A DNA stretch of 64,000 nucleotides from Mucilaginibacter sabulilitoris (GTDB taxonomy: Bacteria > Bacteroidota > Bacteroidia > Sphingobacteriales > Sphingobacteriaceae), in assembly GCF_034262375.1 (NCBI RefSeq), contig NZ_CP139558.1, positions 682,001-746,000 of the forward strand, in the 5' to 3' direction. The position numbers and the translations under genes are program-made. Positions 9,420-18,484 of this stretch are shown in pieces; the stretch's first letter is position 1; every line of letters starts with the position of its first letter. The notes beneath the pieces are model-generated. The model was not told where the DNA came from. It saw nothing but the letters and a program-made list of their open reading frames with translations, and made no database searches.

Positions 9420-9734
9420 TTACAAATAATCCTTCAAAATCCTTTCTAAAATTGTGATCAGGTCCGGATCATTAAATTGGTAATCGTCTTCAATATCAAG
9501 TATGAAGAGTTGTTTGCCGGTAATATCAAAGCGCTGTTTTAGCAGGTCTTTATGTTTGCGTTCCATCACAAAAATAACATCGGCCTGGTCAATCATTTTC
9601 TGATTTATGCGGATACGGGCCTTATCGCTGGTTCCGGCAGAACTGGCTGTATGTATAGGGTGGTTCCTGAATAATAGCTCCGCCGTTGGGCTGCGCCATT
9701 GATTTTTACTGCAAATGAAAAGGAGGTTTGCCAA
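9420..9734 (-). CDS. Short low-molecular-weight protein tyrosine phosphatase-like protein
   Basis: A 104-residue protein with the P-loop C(X)5R near the N-terminus: FICSKNQWRS, with Cys8 as nucleophile and Arg14 as phosphate ligand. The acid-containing segment is IEDDYQFNDP near residue 80. It belongs to the compact phosphatase group of about 105 residues (predicted protein tyrosine phosphatases, COG4551-like), shorter than the classical 150-residue family. Substrates are unknown. It lies 6 bp downstream of the secreted protein gene on the same strand. Confidence 0.75.
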   Translation of the reverse strand: MANLLFICSKNQWRSPTAELLFRNHPIHTASSAGTSDKARIRINQKMIDQADVIFVMERKHKDLLKQRFDITGKQLFILDIEDDYQFNDPDLITILERILKDYL

Positions 9735-9740
9735 ATGATG

Positions 9741-10604
9741 TTAATTGTGATTTGGGTGTCTTGTTGCCTGATCCTCACCTGTTTTTTTCCATGCTTCCAT
9801 TGTCATTTCAAAAAGCTCATTCTTTTTACAATCCCATATAGAAATATATTTTTTTGACATTACATAATATTGCTTCCACGTAGTGTATTTTTCATACAAC
9901 ATTAAGGTACAAATGTCTGTTGCCGTTATAAAATCGCCGGTTTCTGGTAAGTGAGAATGCATGGCACTAACTTCTGTTTTACTGCTATCGGCCGTCGGAC
10001 TGTGATATTCCATAGGGATAATATTTTTATGTAACCGCTTTATTTCCGTTATCTCGTTGCTCTTATCAAAATTCACCAGATAATCGTTGCCGAAAATAAC
10101 GACTCCGCTCGTCCGCGGCCCAGTTAAAATATATACTCTTTTAACCCCATTCCTGATAATAGGTACAGGATTAAGCTCGGTGTTTTTAAAGTATTTAAAT
10201 ATGGTATCAGTACCCATGCGTTTTACCACAGCCTGACGAATGCTGACCAGTTCTTTTTCTGAAGTATTGAGTTTCCGCGTAACGGTATCCAGCTTGTAGT
10301 TATTTTCGTTAAAATCGTTACCGAATGATGTTGTTGCTAATACCATCGGGTCGTCGCCTTTTGAAAAAAATACATTGTTCAAACCCGTTGGGGTTTCGTA
10401 GGATATATAGCCTCCAATTAACGCCCTTTTCTCTTTGCATTGTGCCACAAAAATATCTGAGCCATACCATGATGCCCATTCCGATCGAAAAAGGGCTTTT
10501 CCTTCATTAACGATGCTATCGGTTATTCTTTGTGTGTTTTTATGTTGAGCCGATGCTTTTAGTGCAAATACTAACAAGGTGCACGAAATAATTAATTTTC
10601 TCAT
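9741..10604 (-). CDS. Secreted protein of unknown function
   Basis: A 287-residue protein. The ATG at 10604 gives a clean signal peptide (MRKLIISCTLLVFALKASAQ); a longer frame to 10712 would overlap the upstream gene and lacks a signal sequence, so 10604 is preferred. The mature part is mixed alpha/beta and ends in a Trp/Lys-rich segment. I recognise no domain. It stands between an NTF2-like gene and a small phosphatase gene on the same strand, but the 62-bp gap upstream does not prove an operon. Confidence 0.65.
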   Translation of the reverse strand: MRKLIISCTLLVFALKASAQHKNTQRITDSIVNEGKALFRSEWASWYGSDIFVAQCKEKRALIGGYISYETPTGLNNVFFSKGDDPMVLATTSFGNDFNENNYKLDTVTRKLNTSEKELVSIRQAVVKRMGTDTIFKYFKNTELNPVPIIRNGVKRVYILTGPRTSGVVIFGNDYLVNFDKSNEITEIKRLHKNIIPMEYHSPTADSSKTEVSAMHSHLPETGDFITATDICTLMLYEKYTTWKQYYVMSKKYISIWDCKKNELFEMTMEAWKKTGEDQATRHPNHN

Positions 10605-10666
10605 TACAGCGACATCAGGAAAGGTAATAAGGTTAGGTTTCATATATCGGTTTAGGTCAGGAAAAT

Positions 10667-11182
10667 CTACAAGCCATTTTTGGGTACCCAGGCCTGGCTT
10701 TTGATGAGCCATTTGCCGCCCACCACGCGTAGTACAAATGAGAACGCGCCTTCTTCGTCAAAAGGTTCGCCGTTAATGGTGCCGGTATATTCTACTGGTA
10801 CAACCAGGTAGGCAATCTCTTCTGTTTGCTGAAAAACTTTTATGCGTTTAACATTTACCTTAAAGTCTTTAATTTTAAAATCGGCAACGGCTTTTTGCAC
10901 CGAGTTTACCCACTGCACGCCAGCCAGCTGCCCGTTCCACGAAAAAGGTTGCTGCTCATCGCTCACTACCGCGTTGGGGGTGTACACCTCTGAAACCTTT
11001 TCTATTTTAAAAGTATAGGAGGCTTGCAGCACGGTATTTACAATTTCCAGTACTTCGGGCTTTAATGTTTTTATGGTTTTTACAGAATCTGTCCCCACGA
11101 TATTCCTGGCGTATGTTTTTGGTGCGGTTAACAAGCATGTTAAAACACCCAGGCACAACATAGCTGATATATTTTTTTTCAT
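10667..11182 (-). CDS. Secreted SnoaL/NTF2-like protein
   Basis: A 171-residue protein. The start at 11182 yields a signal peptide (MKKNISAMLCLGVLTCLLTA...), and the resulting 22-bp gap to the upstream amidohydrolase is normal for an operon; the longer frame would overlap it. After residue 40 the pattern matches small NTF2-like (SnoaL/DUF4440-type) cone folds: an N-terminal helix, YTPNAVVSDE, a strand with WNG, and a C-terminal strand GGKWLIKSQAWV. Such domains bind small ligands or act as enzymes; no catalytic residues can be assigned. Confidence 0.65.
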   Translation of the reverse strand: MKKNISAMLCLGVLTCLLTAPKTYARNIVGTDSVKTIKTLKPEVLEIVNTVLQASYTFKIEKVSEVYTPNAVVSDEQQPFSWNGQLAGVQWVNSVQKAVADFKIKDFKVNVKRIKVFQQTEEIAYLVVPVEYTGTINGEPFDEEGAFSFVLRVVGGKWLIKSQAWVPKNGL

Positions 11183-11204
11183 GATCAGGTTAATATGGTT
11201 AACA

Positions 11205-12512
11205 CTATTTGGCATTACTGTTCATATAATCCAAAGTTAAGTTACAAAGGGCTTTAACACCTAATGTAAAACCACTTTCATCAATATAAAAATCGGGTGT
11301 ATGGTGCGATGGTGCTTTGAGCGGATCCTGGCCCTTGGGCATTCCGCCTAAAAAGAAAAACAAACCCGGAACCTTTTCCTGATAAAAGCTAAAATCTTCG
11401 GCCCCAGTAACTGGTGGTTTCAGCAACACGTTTTCAGCACCGGCGGTATGCTGCAAGCTGGGCAACATTTTTTGGGTAAGCTTAGGGTCGTTAAAAGTAA
11501 CCGGGTAATGCGTGCTGTATGGTATCTTCACTTCGGCGGTAGCGCCCTGGGCTTCGGCAGTTTTGGTGGCTATTTGCCTTACCCGCTCCTCCAGTAGTTT
11601 TTCATCGGCTGCGGTAAAGGAACGCAGGGTTCCCAGCATCTCCACCGATTCGGGAATAATATTGGTGCGGTTACCGCCTTTTATAGCGCCTACTGTTACA
11701 ACGGCAGGGTTTTCGGTTAAATTAACATTGCGGCTCACAATGGCTTGCAGGTTGTTGATGATCTCCGCCGAAATTACAATCGGGTCAACGCTCGACCATG
11801 GGTAGGCCCCGTGTGCCGACTTTCCTTTTACAATGATCTGCATATCATTAACCCCGGCCATGGTACCACCCGGGCGGTAAGTGATCTTACCCACCTCGGT
11901 TTGCGAATTGATGTGCAAGCCGAATATAACATCAACCTTTGGGCTTTCCAGTATGCCCTCTTTCACCATTTCTTCGGCGCCACCCGTTTGTCCGGGTTCA
12001 ACGCCTTCTTCCGCAGGTTGAAAAATGAATTTAACCGTGCCATGCAGTTCACTTTTCATAGAGGAAAGCACTTGCGCCACGCCCATTAATATGGCCATGT
12101 GCGAATCGTGCCCGCAGGCATGCATTACGCCAACCTCCTGCCCATTATAAGTTGTTTTTACTTTTGATGCAAAAGGTACCGGGGTGCGTTCAATTACCGG
12201 TAGCCCGTCCATATCGGCACGAAGGGCAACTACCGGTCCGGGTTTGCCACCTTTTAAAATCCCTACAACCCCTGTTGTAGCAATACCTGTTTGTACCTGT
12301 ATCCCTAACGACTGCAGGTGTTTGGCAATAATGCCCGATGTGCGCACCTCGTGGTTACCCAGTTCCGGGTGTTCATGAAAATCGCGCCTCCAGGCAATGA
12401 TCTGGCTTTTCAGCGCTTCTGCCTTGTTACTTACCTGTGTTTTTGCCGCATTATTTTGAGCAAATGCACCAACCGTGAACAGCAAAAAGGAAAAGGTAAG
12501 GCCTGTTTTCAT
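11205..12512 (-). CDS. Secreted M20 family amidohydrolase
   Basis: A 435-residue protein with a signal peptide (to about residue 18, GAFAQ). It is an M20D-type metallohydrolase: ALRADMDGLPV (metal-binding Asp), VMHACGHDSHMA, FQPAEEGVEPG, and a dimerisation domain inserted around residues 215-330 (GKSAHGAYPW). The group includes hippurate hydrolase and N-acyl-amino acid or IAA-amino acid amidohydrolases, which release free amino acids from acylated forms. The signal peptide puts it in the periplasm. Two secreted-protein genes follow on the same strand. Confidence 0.88.
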   Translation of the reverse strand: MKTGLTFSFLLFTVGAFAQNNAAKTQVSNKAEALKSQIIAWRRDFHEHPELGNHEVRTSGIIAKHLQSLGIQVQTGIATTGVVGILKGGKPGPVVALRADMDGLPVIERTPVPFASKVKTTYNGQEVGVMHACGHDSHMAILMGVAQVLSSMKSELHGTVKFIFQPAEEGVEPGQTGGAEEMVKEGILESPKVDVIFGLHINSQTEVGKITYRPGGTMAGVNDMQIIVKGKSAHGAYPWSSVDPIVISAEIINNLQAIVSRNVNLTENPAVVTVGAIKGGNRTNIIPESVEMLGTLRSFTAADEKLLEERVRQIATKTAEAQGATAEVKIPYSTHYPVTFNDPKLTQKMLPSLQHTAGAENVLLKPPVTGAEDFSFYQEKVPGLFFFLGGMPKGQDPLKAPSHHTPDFYIDESGFTLGVKALCNLTLDYMNSNAK

Positions 12513-12603
12513 AAACTGTTTTTTTGAACAGTTAATATAAGAACAATACTTTAAAAAAGCATAACTACCCGGTGATAAGATGTTTAGGATAGTTGCGTAA
12601 ACA

Positions 12604-12635
12604 AAACAGGCCCGGGATGTCCCCGGGCCTGTTTT
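12604..12635 (-). terminator. Strong GC hairpin terminator after the FKBP pair
   Basis: A 12-bp stem (AACAGGCCCGGG and its complement) with a 4-nt loop, followed by T runs on both strands. It lies 20 bp beyond the stop codon of the downstream FKBP gene and before the amidohydrolase promoter region. Confidence 0.8.
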
Positions 12636-12656
12636 CAGTTTATGTCAGAAGTGTGA

Positions 12657-13127
12657 TTATCTGTAAAAGCCAATCAAATCGACAGTAAATAATAATACTG
12701 AGTTAGCAGGTATTGAACCATTGGCGCGGCTGCCGTAGGCTAAGCCCGATGGGATGATCAATAAAATGGTACCGCCTGCCTTAACCAAAGGGATGCCTAC
12801 TTTCCATCCTGTTATCAGGTTGCCGTTTAAGGCGCTTGTAAACGATGTTCCTTTGTCAAAGGTAGTGCCGTCAAGCAGTTTGCCTGTATAGTTTACCGTA
12901 ACTGTTGAAGTGGATATTGGATTATCGCCGGCACCTGGTTTTATCAATTGATAATATATACCAGAGGGATCTTTGGTGGCATTAATTTCGGGATGTGCCT
13001 TAAGGTAGGTTTTGATAGTGGCATCATCGGTCGCGGCTTGTTTCACCGGGTCGACTTCTGAATCATTTTTGGAACAGGACGATAAAATTACAAGAGGAGC
13101 TAAAAATAAGAATAGAAGTTTTTTCAT
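12657..13127 (-). CDS. FKBP-type peptidyl-prolyl isomerase lipoprotein (copy 2)
   Basis: A 156-residue lipoprotein (signal peptide and lipobox ILSSC, Cys17). The FKBP domain covers about residues 58-155: VTVNYTGKLLDGTTFDKG, then GWKVGIPLVKAGG and IPSGLAYG. It should catalyse proline isomerisation in periplasmic or outer-membrane protein folding. It is paralogous to the gene immediately upstream (13206-13667), with the same lipoprotein head, helical linker and FKBP order, so the pair arose by tandem duplication. A strong terminator follows. Confidence 0.85.
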   Translation of the reverse strand: MKKLLFLFLAPLVILSSCSKNDSEVDPVKQAATDDATIKTYLKAHPEINATKDPSGIYYQLIKPGAGDNPISTSTVTVNYTGKLLDGTTFDKGTSFTSALNGNLITGWKVGIPLVKAGGTILLIIPSGLAYGSRANGSIPANSVLLFTVDLIGFYR

Positions 13128-13205
13128 TTATTTATATGTGTAGTTAGAACACCATACGTGTTGATCTGATAAACGATACAGGCATAGTGATATTTTAAGG
13201 CGCTT

Positions 13206-13667
13206 TTATTTGAAGCTGAGCAGATCGATATCAAACAGCAGTACGGAATTGGGGGGGATGCTGCCTGCTTCGTTATTGGCATAACCCATGGCCGATGGGA
13301 TAATAAGCAGTATGCGGCCTCCTGGCTTAACGTGGGGGATGCCAACTTGCCAGCCCGGGATTAGACCCGCCAGCGGGCTCGTAAAACCTTTGCCCGAATC
13401 AAATTCAGTACCGTTAAGCAGCTTGCCAGCGTAGTTTACCGTAACGGTTGATTCTGCTGTTGGATTTGCGCCTTTACCGGGATTAATAACCTGGTAATAT
13501 AGGCCCGAGGTATCTTTAACAGCCTTGATGGACGGGTTGGCAGCCAGGTAAACCCTGATGGTGGAATCGTCAAGCCGGGCTTGTTTGGCAGCATCAAACG
13601 GTGCTCCATCGGTACATGAAGCCAGCGTTATGATGATAACGCCTAGTAGTAAAATATATCTTTTCAT
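13206..13667 (-). CDS. FKBP-type peptidyl-prolyl isomerase lipoprotein (copy 1)
   Basis: A 153-residue lipoprotein. The ATG at 13667 is chosen over one at 13694 because it gives a compact signal peptide with lipobox LASC. FKBP motifs: VTVNYAGKLLNGTEFDSGKG, GWQVGIPHVKPGG, IPSAMGYANNEAG. It shares the VKDTSGLYYQ linker pattern with its neighbour. The 78-bp gap between the two copies holds no terminator, so they are probably co-transcribed. Confidence 0.85.
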   Translation of the reverse strand: MKRYILLLGVIIITLASCTDGAPFDAAKQARLDDSTIRVYLAANPSIKAVKDTSGLYYQVINPGKGANPTAESTVTVNYAGKLLNGTEFDSGKGFTSPLAGLIPGWQVGIPHVKPGGRILLIIPSAMGYANNEAGSIPPNSVLLFDIDLLSFK

Positions 13668-13755
13668 TTTTATAATGAGAAAAGCTCTCTTCAAATTTCC
13701 TACGGTTGAAAGAAATCAGGAGAGAGCTTTTGTTTATATGTTTATCGGTGAAGAT

Positions 13756-15501
13756 TTAAACAGTTGTTTTGATCTTGAGCTCGGTCATTTGCGCATCTGC
13801 GATGGTTGATGGCGAATCGATCATCACATCGCGCCCTGAGTTGTTTTTCGGGAAAGCGATCACATCACGGATAGAATCAAGGCCTGCAAAAATAGATACT
13901 AAACGGTCAAACCCAAGGGCTAAGCCGCCGTGCGGAGGCGCGCCAAATTCAAAGGCATCCATTAAAAAGCCAAATTGCTTTTGTGCCTCTTCAGCCGAAA
14001 AGCCCAGGTGTTTAAACATCAGCGATTGCATGGCACGGTCGTGGATACGGATAGAGCCACCCCCAACTTCGGTACCGTTGATCACCAGGTCATAAGCGTT
14101 TGCTCGTACAGCTCCCGGATCGGTATCCAGCAGATCAATATCTTCTGGTTTTGGTGAGGTGAACGGGTGGTGCATGGCATGGTAACGGCTGGTTTCCTCG
14201 TCCCACTCCAGTAAAGGGAAATCAAGCACCCAAAGCGGCGCGAATTTGTTTTTATCGCGCAGGCCTAAACGGCTACCCATCTCTAAACGCAGCTCATTCA
14301 ATTGTTTACGCACTTTATCGGCCTGGCCGGCAAGTACCAGCATCAGGTCACCTTTTTCGGCATTGAAAGCGGCTGCCCAGTTGGCCAGCTCATCTTCGCT
14401 GTAAAATTTATCAACAGATGATTTTAAGGTGCTATCCTCATTGTAACGGCAATAGATCATGCCGGTAACGCCAATTTGCGGGCGTTTTAACCATTCGGTC
14501 AATTCATCAATTTGTTTACGGGTGTAGCTGGCGCAGCCTTTGGCGTTAATACCTACTACCAGTTCGGCATTATCAAAAATACCAAAGCCTTTACCTTTTA
14601 CAATATCATTCAGTTCCACAAACTCCATCCCGAAACGAACATCCGGTTTGTCGGAACCATATAAACGCATGGCATCGGCGTATTGCATACGCGGAAAATC
14701 GCCCAGATCAATACCTTTTACGGTGGTGAACAGGTGGCGGGTTAACCCTTCAAAAATATTCAGAATATCTTCCTGCGAAATGAACGATAGTTCGCAGTCA
14801 ATCTGGGTAAATTCCGGCTGGCGGTCGGCACGCAAATCCTCATCCCTGAAGCATTTCACAATCTGGAAATAACGGTCAAAACCGCTTACCATCAGTAATT
14901 GCTTAAAGGTTTGCGGCGATTGCGGCAGGGCGTAAAATTCGCCCGGGTTCATGCGGCTTGGCACCACAAAGTCACGTGCGCCTTCCGGGGTTGATTTGAT
15001 CAGTACCGGTGTTTCCACCTCAATAAAATCAAGCCCGTCTAAATATTTACGGATTTCCTGGGCCATTTTATGGCGCAGAACAAGGTTGTTACGTATAGGG
15101 GCGCGGCGCAGGTCAAGGTAACGATATTTTGCCCGCAGCTCTTCGCCGCCGTCGGTCTCGTCCTCAATTAAAAACGGCGGCAGCTTGGCCGCATTTAGTA
15201 TTTCAATACCCTCAACAGCAATTTCAATTTCGCCGGTAGGTATTTTAAGATTTTTATTGGTGCGCTCAAGCACCTTGCCGCTAACTTTTATCACAAATTC
15301 ACGACCCAGCTCACGGCTTGTATCGCGCAGTGCCGCATCGGTATCGGTATTAAATACCAATTGGGTTAAACCATAACGGTCGCGCACATCAATAAATGTG
15401 GTGCCGCCCAAATCGCGCGATTTTTGTACCCATCCGCACAAAGTAACCGATTGGCCTAAGTTGCTGAGATTTAATTCGCCGCAGGTATGAGTTCTAAGCA
15501 T
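13756..15501 (-). CDS. aspS: Aspartyl-tRNA synthetase
   Basis: A 581-residue class IIb synthetase. N-terminal OB-fold anticodon-binding domain: [20 protein letters not shown]. Class II motif 2 region: [19 protein letters not shown] bacterial-type insertion domain spans about residues 280-420, and motif 3 is [20 protein letters not shown]. It charges tRNA-Asp. Length is that of bacterial AspRS. A TACTTTTG box on the minus strand (15532-15525) lies 24 bp upstream of the ATG and is a good promoter candidate. No tRNA or T-box sequence is seen nearby. Confidence 0.97.
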   Translation of the reverse strand: MLRTHTCGELNLSNLGQSVTLCGWVQKSRDLGGTTFIDVRDRYGLTQLVFNTDTDAALRDTSRELGREFVIKVSGKVLERTNKNLKIPTGEIEIAVEGIEILNAAKLPPFLIEDETDGGEELRAKYRYLDLRRAPIRNNLVLRHKMAQEIRKYLDGLDFIEVETPVLIKSTPEGARDFVVPSRMNPGEFYALPQSPQTFKQLLMVSGFDRYFQIVKCFRDEDLRADRQPEFTQIDCELSFISQEDILNIFEGLTRHLFTTVKGIDLGDFPRMQYADAMRLYGSDKPDVRFGMEFVELNDIVKGKGFGIFDNAELVVGINAKGCASYTRKQIDELTEWLKRPQIGVTGMIYCRYNEDSTLKSSVDKFYSEDELANWAAAFNAEKGDLMLVLAGQADKVRKQLNELRLEMGSRLGLRDKNKFAPLWVLDFPLLEWDEETSRYHAMHHPFTSPKPEDIDLLDTDPGAVRANAYDLVINGTEVGGGSIRIHDRAMQSLMFKHLGFSAEEAQKQFGFLMDAFEFGAPPHGGLALGFDRLVSIFAGLDSIRDVIAFPKNNSGRDVMIDSPSTIADAQMTELKIKTTV

Positions 15502-15524
15502 AATAATAGTTTAATAAAAGTTTG

Positions 15525-15532
15525 CAAAAGTA
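15525..15532 (-). promoter_or_regulatory. TAnnTTTG box upstream of aspS
   Basis: TACTTTTG on the minus strand, 24 bp upstream of the aspS start codon, matches the Bacteroidetes -7 consensus. The -33 element is not clear. Confidence 0.45.
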
Positions 15533-15546
15533 AGTTTTTGATTTCG

Positions 15547-15670
15547 GATTTCGGATGTTCGATTTCGAAATTTGAACTTTTGAAACAACTTTACGCAGAT
15601 TTGGAGCGGTGACTTTACATCAATTATATGCTCATCACCATCCACAGTCCGAAATCGAACATCCGAAATC
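15547..15670. repeat. Perfect 21-bp inverted repeat, word-type hairpin
   Basis: The arms 15547-15567 and 15650-15670 are exact reverse complements, separated by 82 nt. Each arm repeats the word GATTTCGG/GATTTCG. The element lies in the divergent region between aspS and the TPP riboswitch, just before the riboswitch promoter box. Confidence 0.85.
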
Positions 15671-15682
15671 GCAAATAAACCC

Positions 15683-15690
15683 TATATTTG
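15683..15690 (+). promoter_or_regulatory. TATATTTG box of the thiamine uptake operon
   Basis: TATATTTG matches TAnnTTTG and sits about 10 bp before the first conserved bases of the TPP aptamer, so transcription would start at the aptamer's 5' end. Confidence 0.6.
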
Positions 15691-15700
15691 CACCATAATT

Positions 15701-15910
15701 CTCAAGGGGTGCCTTGCTTTGGGTTCAAAAACAAATGTTTTTACCAAAACTGAAAGACAGGCTGAGATCAAACCCATTGGAGTTGTAGTTCTGAGTATGG
15801 AGTTTTAAGTTTTGAGTACTATCTTTTTTTGATGCACTCGCAACTCATAACCGGTCACTCATAGTTCAATTCCATGCACCTGATCCGGGTAATGCCGGCG
15901 TAGGAAGAGG
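15701..15910 (+). ncRNA. TPP riboswitch (THI element) with an additional hairpin in J2/4
   Basis: The conserved TPP aptamer pieces are present in order: GGGGTGCC at 15706, CTGAGATCA at 15762, ACCC at 15772, then CACCTGATCCGGGTAATGCC starting at 15877 and GCGTAGGAAG to 15907. TPP binding would reduce expression of the downstream TonB receptor and PnuT genes. Normally only about 6-8 nt separate ACCC from CCTGATC. Here about 100 nt intervene, and they can fold into a long imperfect hairpin (15779-15873). The riboswitch lies 75 nt upstream of the TonB receptor start. Confidence 0.9.
15779..15873. repeat. Word-type imperfect hairpin inserted in the TPP aptamer
   Basis: The left half begins GGAGTTG and repeats TGAGT/GAGTTTT words. 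The right half ends GTTCAATTCC and carries ACTCATA/CACTCG words; reversed and complemented it aligns with the left half over about 40 nt with mismatches. It starts after ACCCATT and ends just before the P4 strand. Confidence 0.7.
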
Positions 15911-15982
15911 TAACAAGTTAAGTGTACTGTACATTCACCCTGATGGGCAGATGGTTTAACTATTTTTAGTTTATTCATTATT

Positions 15983-18424
15983 TTGAAATTTTTATTCGCG
16001 GCTATCACCGCCTTGTTGCTGCCTGTTTTGGCATCAGCACAACTTTCTATTACGGGCCAGGTCACCAACCAAATGGGTGAGGCCCTGCCCGGAGCAAGCA
16101 TCAGCATTATTAACCCTGCCCGGAGCACGGTTGCCGACGCGGCGGGAAAATATGACTTTACCAATCTCAAAGCCGGTAATTACACCTTAAAGGTGAGCTA
16201 TATCGGCTACCAACCAGCCACAAAAAACATTGTCTTAAAAACCAACGAGGTTGTTAACATTGCCCTGAATAATGGCACACTTACAGCCGAAGAGGTAACG
16301 GTAAGCTCCACAAGGGCAAGCAAAAACGCACCTACGGCTTATACCAACGTAAGTAAAAAGGATCTGGCCAAAAATAACTTCGGGCAAGATCTGCCGTATT
16401 TGCTTAACCAGACCCCGTCTGTAGTGGTTAGTTCAGATGCGGGGGCGGGCATTGGCTATACCGGTATCCGCATACGCGGATCGGACGCTACAAGGGTTAA
16501 CGTTACAATCAATGGCATCCCGTATAATGATTCTGAGAGCCAGGGCAGTTATTTTGTCGATCTGCCGGATATCGCTTCGTCTATTGATAATATCCAGATC
16601 CAGCGCGGGGTGGGAACATCAACCAACGGAGCGGGGGCTTTCGGAGGCAGTATCAACATACAAACCACCACCCGCCGCGATACCGCCTATGCCGAAATTA
16701 ATACATCGGCAGGGTCTTATGGTTCCATAAAAAATACGGTGAGCGCAGGTACGGGATTACTGGACGGTCATTTTAGTTTGGACGGCCGTTTGTCGCGCAT
16801 CCATTCCAATGGTTATATCGACAGGGCTTCTTCAAACCTTAAATCGTTTTTCCTGAGCGGTGCCTGGTATGGCAAAAACAGTACGTTGAGGGCCAACGTG
16901 TTTTCGGGCTATGAAACTACTTACCAAGCCTGGAACGGTGTGCCCGATTATATGATAGGCGAAGGCAACCGCACTTACAATGAGCTGGGCTTAATGTCCG
17001 ACGGTTCTTATTATAAAAATCAGGTTGATAACTACACGCAAAACCATTACCAATTGCTTTACGATCAAAAACTATCTGATAAGTTATCCTTTAGCGGCGC
17101 TTTACATTATACTAAAGGCAAGGGTTATTATGAAGAGTTCAGGCCGGGAGATAATGTGAGCGGCTATGGCCTTGCACCAGTTATTATTGGTGCCGATACC
17201 ATTAATACTACTGATTTGGTACGCAGGCTTTGGCTCGATAACGATTTTTATGGTGTTACTTACGCGTTGAAATATCAGCCTCAAAATAACTTGAATTTAA
17301 ACCTTGGCGGAGCTTATAACCAATACTCAGGCGCGCATTACGGTAATATTATTTATACCAAAGAGAGCGCAGGTATTGGTCCGGATTATGAGTACTATCG
17401 TGACAACGCCAAAAAGAAGGACTTTAATATTTTCGGCCGCGCAGAATGGCATTTGAGTAAATTTTTGCTGTATGCCGATGTGCAGTACCGCCATATCAGC
17501 TATTCCTTTTTCGGGATAGATAAAAACCTGAACAACGCGCAGCAAACTGCCGAACTTAACTTTTTTAACCCTAAGGCCGGTATCACCTACCAGTTTAATG
17601 AACATAGTAATGTGTACGCATCGTTCGCGGTGGGTAACCACGAGCCCAATCGTGATGACTATGTAGATTCGCCGCCGCAAAACAGGCCCAAGTCAGAAAA
17701 CCTGAAGGATATTGAAGCCGGTTACCGTATCAGCAGTTCTGTTTTTACCGGGGGAATCAACGCTTTTTATATGCTCTACAAAAACCAGCTGGTATTAACC
17801 GGTTCATTGAACGATGTGGGCTCGCCGGTACGTACCAATGTAAAAGACAGCTACCGTGCCGGTGTTGAACTGGATGGCAAGGTGAAAATCACCAGCCAGC
17901 TTAACTGGGGTGTAACAGCTACTTTAAGCACCAATAAAATTAAAAACTACGAGCAGTTCTTTTCAAATTATGACGATGGTACGCTGGTTGGCGAAAAATT
18001 CGCGAAAACAGATATTGCCTTTTCGCCGTCATTCATCGGTTCAAGTGTAATCAGCTATAGCCCGGTAAAAGGCGGAGAGATAGCTTTTATCAGCAAATAT
18101 ATCAGCAAACAATATGTTGATAATACCATGAACCGTAATCCGGAGGGGTTTGACATAGCGCCCGAAAATGCCGCTAACCCTTATGCTGTTAACCGCTACC
18201 TGAAAGGTTATTTTGTGAGCGATGTGCGGCTGCGGTATAATTTTAGCGTAAAGTCGGTTAAGAATATCGGGCTTGGCTTGCAGGTAAATAATATCTTCAG
18301 CAAAAAGTATGAGGCTAACGGCGCTACCTACCCGGATATTGAAGGCGGGCACGTGGTAAATTATAACTACTTTTTCCCGCAGGCACCGCGCAATTTTATG
18401 GCATCGTTAAGTCTTAATTTTTAA
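15983..18424 (+). CDS. TonB-dependent receptor, predicted thiamine uptake
   Basis: An 813-residue outer-membrane receptor. Signal peptide 1-20 (ending ASAQ); a carboxypeptidase-D regulatory-like domain about 22-105 (ITGQVTNQMGEALPGASISI); a plug about 120-225 with GIRIRGSDATRVNVTINGIP; and a 22-strand barrel to the final Phe (SLNF). No ATG fits; the start is a TTG at 15983, giving a normal signal peptide. The TPP riboswitch directly upstream, and PnuT 60 bp downstream, indicate that thiamine or a precursor is the ligand, as known for OMP-pnuT operons of Bacteroides. The ligand is inferred from context. Confidence 0.88.
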   Translation: MKFLFAAITALLLPVLASAQLSITGQVTNQMGEALPGASISIINPARSTVADAAGKYDFTNLKAGNYTLKVSYIGYQPATKNIVLKTNEVVNIALNNGTLTAEEVTVSSTRASKNAPTAYTNVSKKDLAKNNFGQDLPYLLNQTPSVVVSSDAGAGIGYTGIRIRGSDATRVNVTINGIPYNDSESQGSYFVDLPDIASSIDNIQIQRGVGTSTNGAGAFGGSINIQTTTRRDTAYAEINTSAGSYGSIKNTVSAGTGLLDGHFSLDGRLSRIHSNGYIDRASSNLKSFFLSGAWYGKNSTLRANVFSGYETTYQAWNGVPDYMIGEGNRTYNELGLMSDGSYYKNQVDNYTQNHYQLLYDQKLSDKLSFSGALHYTKGKGYYEEFRPGDNVSGYGLAPVIIGADTINTTDLVRRLWLDNDFYGVTYALKYQPQNNLNLNLGGAYNQYSGAHYGNIIYTKESAGIGPDYEYYRDNAKKKDFNIFGRAEWHLSKFLLYADVQYRHISYSFFGIDKNLNNAQQTAELNFFNPKAGITYQFNEHSNVYASFAVGNHEPNRDDYVDSPPQNRPKSENLKDIEAGYRISSSVFTGGINAFYMLYKNQLVLTGSLNDVGSPVRTNVKDSYRAGVELDGKVKITSQLNWGVTATLSTNKIKNYEQFFSNYDDGTLVGEKFAKTDIAFSPSFIGSSVISYSPVKGGEIAFISKYISKQYVDNTMNRNPEGFDIAPENAANPYAVNRYLKGYFVSDVRLRYNFSVKSVKNIGLGLQVNNIFSKKYEANGATYPDIEGGHVVNYNYFFPQAPRNFMASLSLNF

Positions 18425-18484
18425 AATGCACGAAGTTTTACGAATGAAAACGAATTTCACGAATTGAAGGTATAAACTACAGTT

